Of a stretch of DNA of 39,266 bases, positions 36,736-39,266 are shown one piece after another. Under the pieces are notes generated by a model. It saw only the letters and a program-made list of their open reading frames with translations. It ran no database searches and had not been told where the DNA came from. Source of the stretch: Terriglobia bacterium (GTDB taxonomy: Bacteria; Acidobacteriota; Terriglobia; Bryobacterales; Bryobacteraceae). The DNA is taken from positions 1-39,266 of the forward strand of contig JAIQEX010000061.1 of NCBI GenBank assembly GCA_020073615.1. Reading direction: 5' to 3'. The position numbers were made by a program, and so were the translations under genes. The stretch's first letter is position 1. Every line of letters begins with the position of its first letter.

Positions 36736-37961
36736 CCTCGTCGGCGGTATCAGCCGAGAATCCTGAGGTGCTGGAGGCCGCACGCCTGGGTATCCCCGTC
36801 ATTCGGCGCGCAGAAATGTTGGCTGAGTTGATGCGGATGAAATTCAGCGTGGCGGTCGCTGGCGCGCATGGAAAGACCACAGTGACTTCGATGATCGCGG
36901 TGATCCTTGCGCAGGCAGGCCTCGACCCCACCGCGGTAATTGGCGGACGTCTGGACGTCTTCGGCTCGAGCGCGCGTTTGGGCAAGGGTGAGCTGATGGT
37001 GGTGGAGGCAGACGAAAGCGACCGCTCCTTCCTGCACCTTCTGCCCACCATTGCTGTGGTCACCAACATCGACCGCGAGCACCTGGATCACTATGGCGAC
37101 CTTGAAGACATTGCCAACGCGTTTACCTCGTTCATGAACAAAGTGCCGTTCTACGGCGCGGTGATTGCGTGTGTGGACCCGCCGTGGCAGGCGCTTTTTC
37201 GAAGCCTGCAGCCCCGCCTCCATCGCCGCGTGGTGACCTACGGCATCGAACCCGGCGCGGATGTCACGGCCTCAAGTGTGAAACTGAGTCCGGCTGGAGC
37301 GGATTTTGAGGTTGAGGTCAAAGGCAAGCCGCTGGGGCCGTTCTCGATTCGAGTTCCCGGGCGCCACAACGTTCAAAACGCCTTGGCCGCGATTGCGGTG
37401 GGCCTGGAGTTGGACCTCAACGCGGCCCAAATCCGAGAAGGGTTCAAGCAATTCCGGGGAGCCGACCGCCGCTTTCAGGTGAAAGCCTCCTACGACGGAA
37501 TAACTCTGGTGGACGATTACGGGCATCATCCGTCGGAAATCCGTGCCACGCTTGATGCGGCCCGCCTGGGTAAGTGGAAACGAATTTGGGTGATTTTCCA
37601 ACCCCATCGGTACACGAGAACCAAGTTTTTGATGGATGACTTTGCGTCCTGCTTTAACGGCTGCGACCGCGTCGACGTGCTGGACATCTACCCGGCCAGC
37701 GAGCCGCCCATTCCCGGGATCACGTCGCAGCGACTAGTGGAGCGGATGGGTGAGTTGGGGTTTGGCCGCGCGCGCTACGCCCCTTCGGAAGAAGCCGTAA
37801 TGAACGAAGTTTTAAACCAGGCTCAGCCCGGGGAATTGATCATGACCATTGGAGCAGGCAGCATTACGAAGATGTCGGAGACCCTCGCCGAAGCGATGCG
37901 GAAACTGGGTACTCCTGCAAAAAAGAAGAAGGACTCTTCAGAGCGCCCGGTTTCGCATTAA
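36663..37961 (+). CDS. murC: UDP-N-acetylmuramate-L-alanine ligase, 5'-truncated
   Basis: About 432 residues of MurC, which adds L-Ala to UDP-MurNAc in peptidoglycan synthesis. Present are the ATP loop VAGAHGKTTVTSMIAV, the EADESDRSFLHLLP segment, TNIDREHLDHYGD, GRHNVQNALAAIAVG, DDYGHHPSEIRATL and FQPHRYTRT. The N-terminal 50-60 residues with the Rossmann GxGGxGM motif are missing; the frame simply enters from the TPR gene at LGAKIYEGHA. No start codon belongs to it here; the open frame upstream is out-of-frame TPR coding. As present it should not be functional. It lies 29 bases before ftsQ, in the usual division and cell-wall cluster order, though murB is not between them. Confidence 0.9.
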   Translation, partial: FAKLGAKIYEGHARLNVFNAQVVVTSSAVSAENPEVLEAARLGIPVIRRAEMLAELMRMKFSVAVAGAHGKTTVTSMIAVILAQAGLDPTAVIGGRLDVFGSSARLGKGELMVVEADESDRSFLHLLPTIAVVTNIDREHLDHYGDLEDIANAFTSFMNKVPFYGAVIACVDPPWQALFRSLQPRLHRRVVTYGIEPGADVTASSVKLSPAGADFEVEVKGKPLGPFSIRVPGRHNVQNALAAIAVGLELDLNAAQIREGFKQFRGADRRFQVKASYDGITLVDDYGHHPSEIRATLDAARLGKWKRIWVIFQPHRYTRTKFLMDDFASCFNGCDRVDVLDIYPASEPPIPGITSQRLVERMGELGFGRARYAPSEEAVMNEVLNQAQPGELIMTIGAGSITKMSETLAEAMRKLGTPAKKKKDSSERPVSH

Positions 37962-37990
37962 CTTCAGCGCGAATGGTCCACTGAATTATT

Positions 37991-38923
37991 TTGGCCGATC
38001 GAGGATCCAGAGCTTTGGAAGCACTTGAAAACAACCCGGTGCCAGGCGATTTCGACGTCGAGGAAGAAACACTTTACCGGCCACGTCAGAGAAACATCTC
38101 CGTCAAGCGGCGCCGGTTCCCTCATCGTCTCCGGCGCATGATCGGCTGGTTTCTTCTGGGCGCGCTGGCGATGGTTCCTTTCGCCTACGGCGGCATTCGC
38201 TTGATGGGCTACGCGCTCCACTCGCCTCGATTTCGTTTAATCGGGAGCGATGATGTGGTGGTGGAAGGGAACCGATTTGTCTCGCGCGAAGAGGTTTTGG
38301 GGGCCATGGGGCTTCCTCTTTATTGGACGGCCGGCGAAGCAGTGAACGTTTTTCGGGTAAACCTTGACCTGGAGCGCAGGCAGGTGGAGGCCATTTCATG
38401 GGTTCGTTCCGCGACGGTTACGCGGGTGTTCCCGCATCGCCTGGCGGTGCACATTGTGGAGCGCACTCCCGTGGCCTTCGTAAATGTGGGCGGGCGGATC
38501 AAATTGATCGACGCCGAGGGCGCGTTGCTGGAGAAGCCTGACAAGAGTGATTTTAATTTTCCCGTGCTGGAAGGGCTTACCGAGCCCGCCAATGGGAGCG
38601 AGCGGATGATCCGGCTGGCTCTCTACCAGGATTTCATGAAGCAGCTCAGCGCCGATACCCCCTCTTCCGGCTGGCTGATTTCGGAAGTTAACCTGGCCGA
38701 CGCGGATGATTTAAAAGCCCTGCTGGTTCAAGGCCGGGAAACCATTGACGTCCACTTTGGCCACAACAGCTTTCATGAACGGTTTTCTGACTTCCTTACC
38801 TTGTTACCCGAAGTGCGGAAAACTAATGTTAAGATCGATTCGATTGACTTGCGATACCGCAATCAAGTGGTCGTCGATCCGCAGAAGGATGGGGATCAAC
38901 GGCGAGCTAATAGTCGGCCGTAA
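37991..38923 (+). CDS. ftsQ: Cell division protein FtsQ
   Basis: A 310-residue bitopic division protein. A basic cytoplasmic segment (about 1-49, with KRRRFPHRLRR) is followed by one membrane helix (about 51-68, IGWFLLGALAMVPFAYGGI). The POTRA domain spans about 80-152 (DDVVVEGNRFVSREEVLGAMGLPL ... WVRSATVTRVFPHRLAVHIVERTPVAF), and the beta domain follows. FtsQ links early divisome proteins to FtsL/FtsB and FtsWI. The start is TTG 37991 with a weak ribosome site; no better upstream start exists in frame. The position between murC and ftsA is the standard one. Confidence 0.9.
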   Translation: MADRGSRALEALENNPVPGDFDVEEETLYRPRQRNISVKRRRFPHRLRRMIGWFLLGALAMVPFAYGGIRLMGYALHSPRFRLIGSDDVVVEGNRFVSREEVLGAMGLPLYWTAGEAVNVFRVNLDLERRQVEAISWVRSATVTRVFPHRLAVHIVERTPVAFVNVGGRIKLIDAEGALLEKPDKSDFNFPVLEGLTEPANGSERMIRLALYQDFMKQLSADTPSSGWLISEVNLADADDLKALLVQGRETIDVHFGHNSFHERFSDFLTLLPEVRKTNVKIDSIDLRYRNQVVVDPQKDGDQRRANSRP

Positions 38924-39003
38924 GATTTGTCCTCGCGTGGCCGCCTCATGGGGGCTTTAGGGGACATGTTCCTTGCGTACGGCCACGGGTTACTCCTCTT
39001 AAG

Positions 39004-39266
39004 ATGGGACGCAAAGATTATTCTGTAGTCGGGCTCGACGTGGGAAGTCACAAAACGTGCGCGCTTGTGTGCCTTCCGGGTGACGACAATAAGCTTGAAG
39101 CGGCTGGAGTTGGTGTGGCGGAATCCAAGGGCTGGCGCAAAGGACTGATTGTCAGCCTCGACGCCTGCGTTCTGGCTATCAAAAAGGCCGTCGAAGCGGC
39201 TGAAGCGGCCGCCGGCGTCACGGTCGACTCTGCCTATATCGGGATCGGGGGCGCGCACATCAAGGG
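39004..39266 (+). CDS. ftsA: Cell division protein FtsA, N-terminal part
   Basis: The first 87 residues of FtsA, cut by the window end. The start MGRKDYSVVGLDVGSHKTCAL contains the actin-fold phosphate-1 loop GLDVGSHKT, followed by GVGVAESKGWRKGLIVSLDAC and AYIGIGGAHIKG, the usual FtsA opening. FtsA anchors FtsZ filaments to the membrane. It starts 80 bases after ftsQ in the same orientation. Confidence 0.93.
   Translation, partial: MGRKDYSVVGLDVGSHKTCALVCLPGDDNKLEAAGVGVAESKGWRKGLIVSLDACVLAIKKAVEAAEAAAGVTVDSAYIGIGGAHIK

Overview
The window is a high-GC bacterial chromosome segment that fits best in the Acidobacteriota, near the Bryobacterales/Solibacter group. This is an inference from gene style: PEP-CTERM proteins, a large two-component 'propeller' hybrid kinase, an N-terminally extended Hfq and a GC-rich coding bias. 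No marker gene was compared. About the last 2.6 kb (from ~36,660) has a different base composition and begins inside murC, so the window probably joins two different loci or genomes.

Layout. 1-168 is the 3' end of a SEC-C zinc-motif gene. 244-4447 (minus) is a more AT-rich block: a PEP-CTERM protein, a membrane-anchored stand-alone propeptide-like protein and a large secreted subtilase. 4448-5634 has no convincing gene. 5635-5986 holds tRNA-Pro(GGG) and a duplicated tRNA 3' half, a possible integration scar. 6012-11178 is ordinary chromosome: TPR protein, acyl-CoA thioesterase, Hfq, SH3 lipoprotein, a degenerate receiver protein, hpt, and a kinase-like/PD-(D/E)XK fusion overlapping hpt.

11286-16361 is the most unusual part, a compact protease locus without export signals. 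It holds a papain-type (C1) peptidase with an N-terminal helical domain, a small protein that looks like a free copy of that domain, and, convergently, an overlapping operon of an M4 metallopeptidase, an archaemetzincin-like protein that has lost its catalytic HExxH, and a CHAT (caspase-like) protease. This looks like an undescribed intracellular proteolytic or conflict module; the function is inferred.

16454-20044 encodes a SNF2 ATPase with a SWIM zinc-finger partner. The 3' end of the SWIM gene recurs at 21514-21814, and between the copies lies a two-gene cassette: an M15-like peptidoglycan peptidase without signal peptide, overlapping a lipoprotein (possible toxin/immunity pair). 21973-22701 is a second PEP-CTERM protein. 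26513-22741 is a tightly overlapping four-gene operon (propeller protein, ABC ATPase, GldF/GldG-like permease, LamG-like protein). 26564-30172 is a giant hybrid histidine kinase, followed by pyruvate kinase, an AT-hook protein, an amino-acid permease, a sodium/solute symporter and an exported TPR protein.

36663-39266 carries 5'-truncated murC, ftsQ and partial ftsA, a division and cell-wall cluster in a different composition from the rest.
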